Assembly: GCA_028869035.1 (NCBI GenBank)
Contig: JAGWTL010000194.1
Span: forward strand, 1 to 5,943
Source of the DNA: Burkholderiales bacterium
GTDB lineage: Bacteria; Pseudomonadota; Gammaproteobacteria; Burkholderiales; Burkholderiaceae_C
Length of the DNA stretch: 5,943 bases
Reading direction: 5' to 3'
Shown here piece by piece: positions 5,390 through 5,943 of the stretch. How positions within the stretch are numbered: position 1 is the stretch's first letter; every line of letters begins with the position of its first letter. The translations under genes were made by a program, and so were the position numbers. The notes below the pieces were generated by a model. It had not been told where the DNA came from and did no database searches. It saw nothing but the letters and a program-made list of their open reading frames with translations.

Positions 5390-5943
5390 TTAATTATTGC
5401 CTAAAAGCACCGGGTACCACCAAGGCAATACCTTTTTCAACGACTTGATGTCTCCGGGGGTATGGGGCAGGTAGCCTGGGATGGCCGCCAGCGCCTCCAA
5501 CCAGGGGGGGCTTTGCAGTTGTGCGCGCAAGCTCACCACGGAGGGCGCTTCCAGGGCAGATTTAAGGCACACCAGCCAATAATTTTCGACGAGCAAGGGC
5601 ACAAAGCTCAAGCCCTGACGCACCGCAGCGCTTTGTATGCCCAGGCCCACATCGGCACGGCCAGAGGCAATGCGTGCCGCGACTGCGGCATGCGAGGGTT
5701 CCACATCCTCATAGCCACGCAAGCTGTCAGCGCGTAGCTGGCTTTCTTCCATCAGTTGGTCCAGCAAGACGCGCGTGCCTGTGCCCAGTTCGCGGTTCAC
5801 AAAACGCGCACCCCTGCTGACCACATCCTGCAGCGACTGTAGCTTCAAGGGGTTGCCAGGCGCCGTCATCAGTCCCACCTGGCGACGTGCGAACCCGATC
5901 AGCTTGTGTTTGCCCAGTTGCAGCAAGGGCTTGTAAGTCCTTG
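5390..5943 (-). CDS. Regulator-like protein with PBP_like (PF12727-type) ligand domain, C-terminal part only
   Basis: The frame is open to the right edge, so the N-terminus is missing; about 184 residues are visible. An in-frame TTG at 5926-5924 is not a credible start because homologous sequence continues upstream of it (RTYKPLLQLG). The fragment carries GLMTAPGNP, then RFVNRELGTGTRVLLDQLM, DVEPSHAAVAARIASGRADVG and a C-terminal PGYLPH segment, the pattern of the PBP_like domain related to molybdate/periplasmic binding proteins. In full-length relatives this domain usually follows an N-terminal helix-turn-helix (ModE/MerR-like or excisionase-like), which would lie outside the window. It would sense a small anion or metabolite and control transcription. 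The position, 47 bases before dctQ on the same strand, makes the TRAP genes its likely target. Whether an HTH is present cannot be seen. Confidence 0.8.
   Translation of the reverse strand, partial: RTYKPLLQLGKHKLIGFARRQVGLMTAPGNPLKLQSLQDVVSRGARFVNRELGTGTRVLLDQLMEESQLRADSLRGYEDVEPSHAAVAARIASGRADVGLGIQSAAVRQGLSFVPLLVENYWLVCLKSALEAPSVVSLRAQLQSPPWLEALAAIPGYLPHTPGDIKSLKKVLPWWYPVLLGNN

Noticed and set aside
5380..5440. Internal promoter for dctQM inside the end of the regulator-like gene (AT-rich AATAAT around 5393-5398)
   Set aside because: The only matching -35-like element (TTGGTG) is about 19 bases away, and the AT-rich bases can be explained by the end of the coding region. Too weak to list.

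Overview
The window looks like a chromosomal segment of a GC-rich betaproteobacterium, most likely Burkholderiales and probably Comamonadaceae. The grounds are overall GC of roughly 60-65 percent, strong GC preference at third codon positions, the style of the proteins, the TAGAAT-type -10 box, and a C-rich/G-rich hairpin repeat of a type I associate with intergenic regions of that family. No species can be named.

Layout, left to right: (1) positions 1-71, minus strand, hold the first codons of a gene cut by the window edge. They encode the start of a class III adenylate/guanylate cyclase domain (ATVVFADLVGST). (2) Positions 72-277 are a divergent intergenic region with a near-perfect palindrome just upstream of the next gene. 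(3) Two tandem plus-strand genes (278-1360 and 1508-2587) encode paralogous Tat-exported substrate-binding proteins of a TRAP transporter, in the TakP/FcbT1 (COG4663-like) branch. A strong bidirectional terminator-like hairpin separates them, and the second gene has its own promoter with an operator-like inverted repeat. (4) Positions 2588-2767 are a convergent intergenic region with a rho-independent terminator and a repeat-like hairpin element. (5) A minus-strand block reads from right to left: a transcriptional-regulator-like PBP_like domain protein (cut by the right edge), dctQ (small permease), dctM (large permease, 4-nt overlap with dctQ), and a small two-helix membrane protein of unknown function.

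Together this is one tripartite TRAP uptake locus with two alternative periplasmic receptors for a single membrane QM pair. Family resemblance points to 2-oxo acids, hydroxy acids or aromatic monocarboxylates as substrates, but the ligand cannot be read from sequence. The receptors are about two-thirds identical overall and almost identical over the first 40 residues. The first differs at the ligand site (Phe for Trp beside the conserved Glu, plus a one-residue insertion after the conserved Arg). That pattern suggests two ligand ranges feeding one channel, under separate promoters. The cut regulator-like protein next to dctQM is a natural candidate to sense a ligand and control the locus.

No mobile element, CRISPR array, tRNA or rRNA was found. 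The locus is a recognisable transporter family rather than a wholly new system. The unusual points are the dual receptors, their separate control elements, a long acidic C-terminal tail on DctM, and a step in base composition inside dctM.
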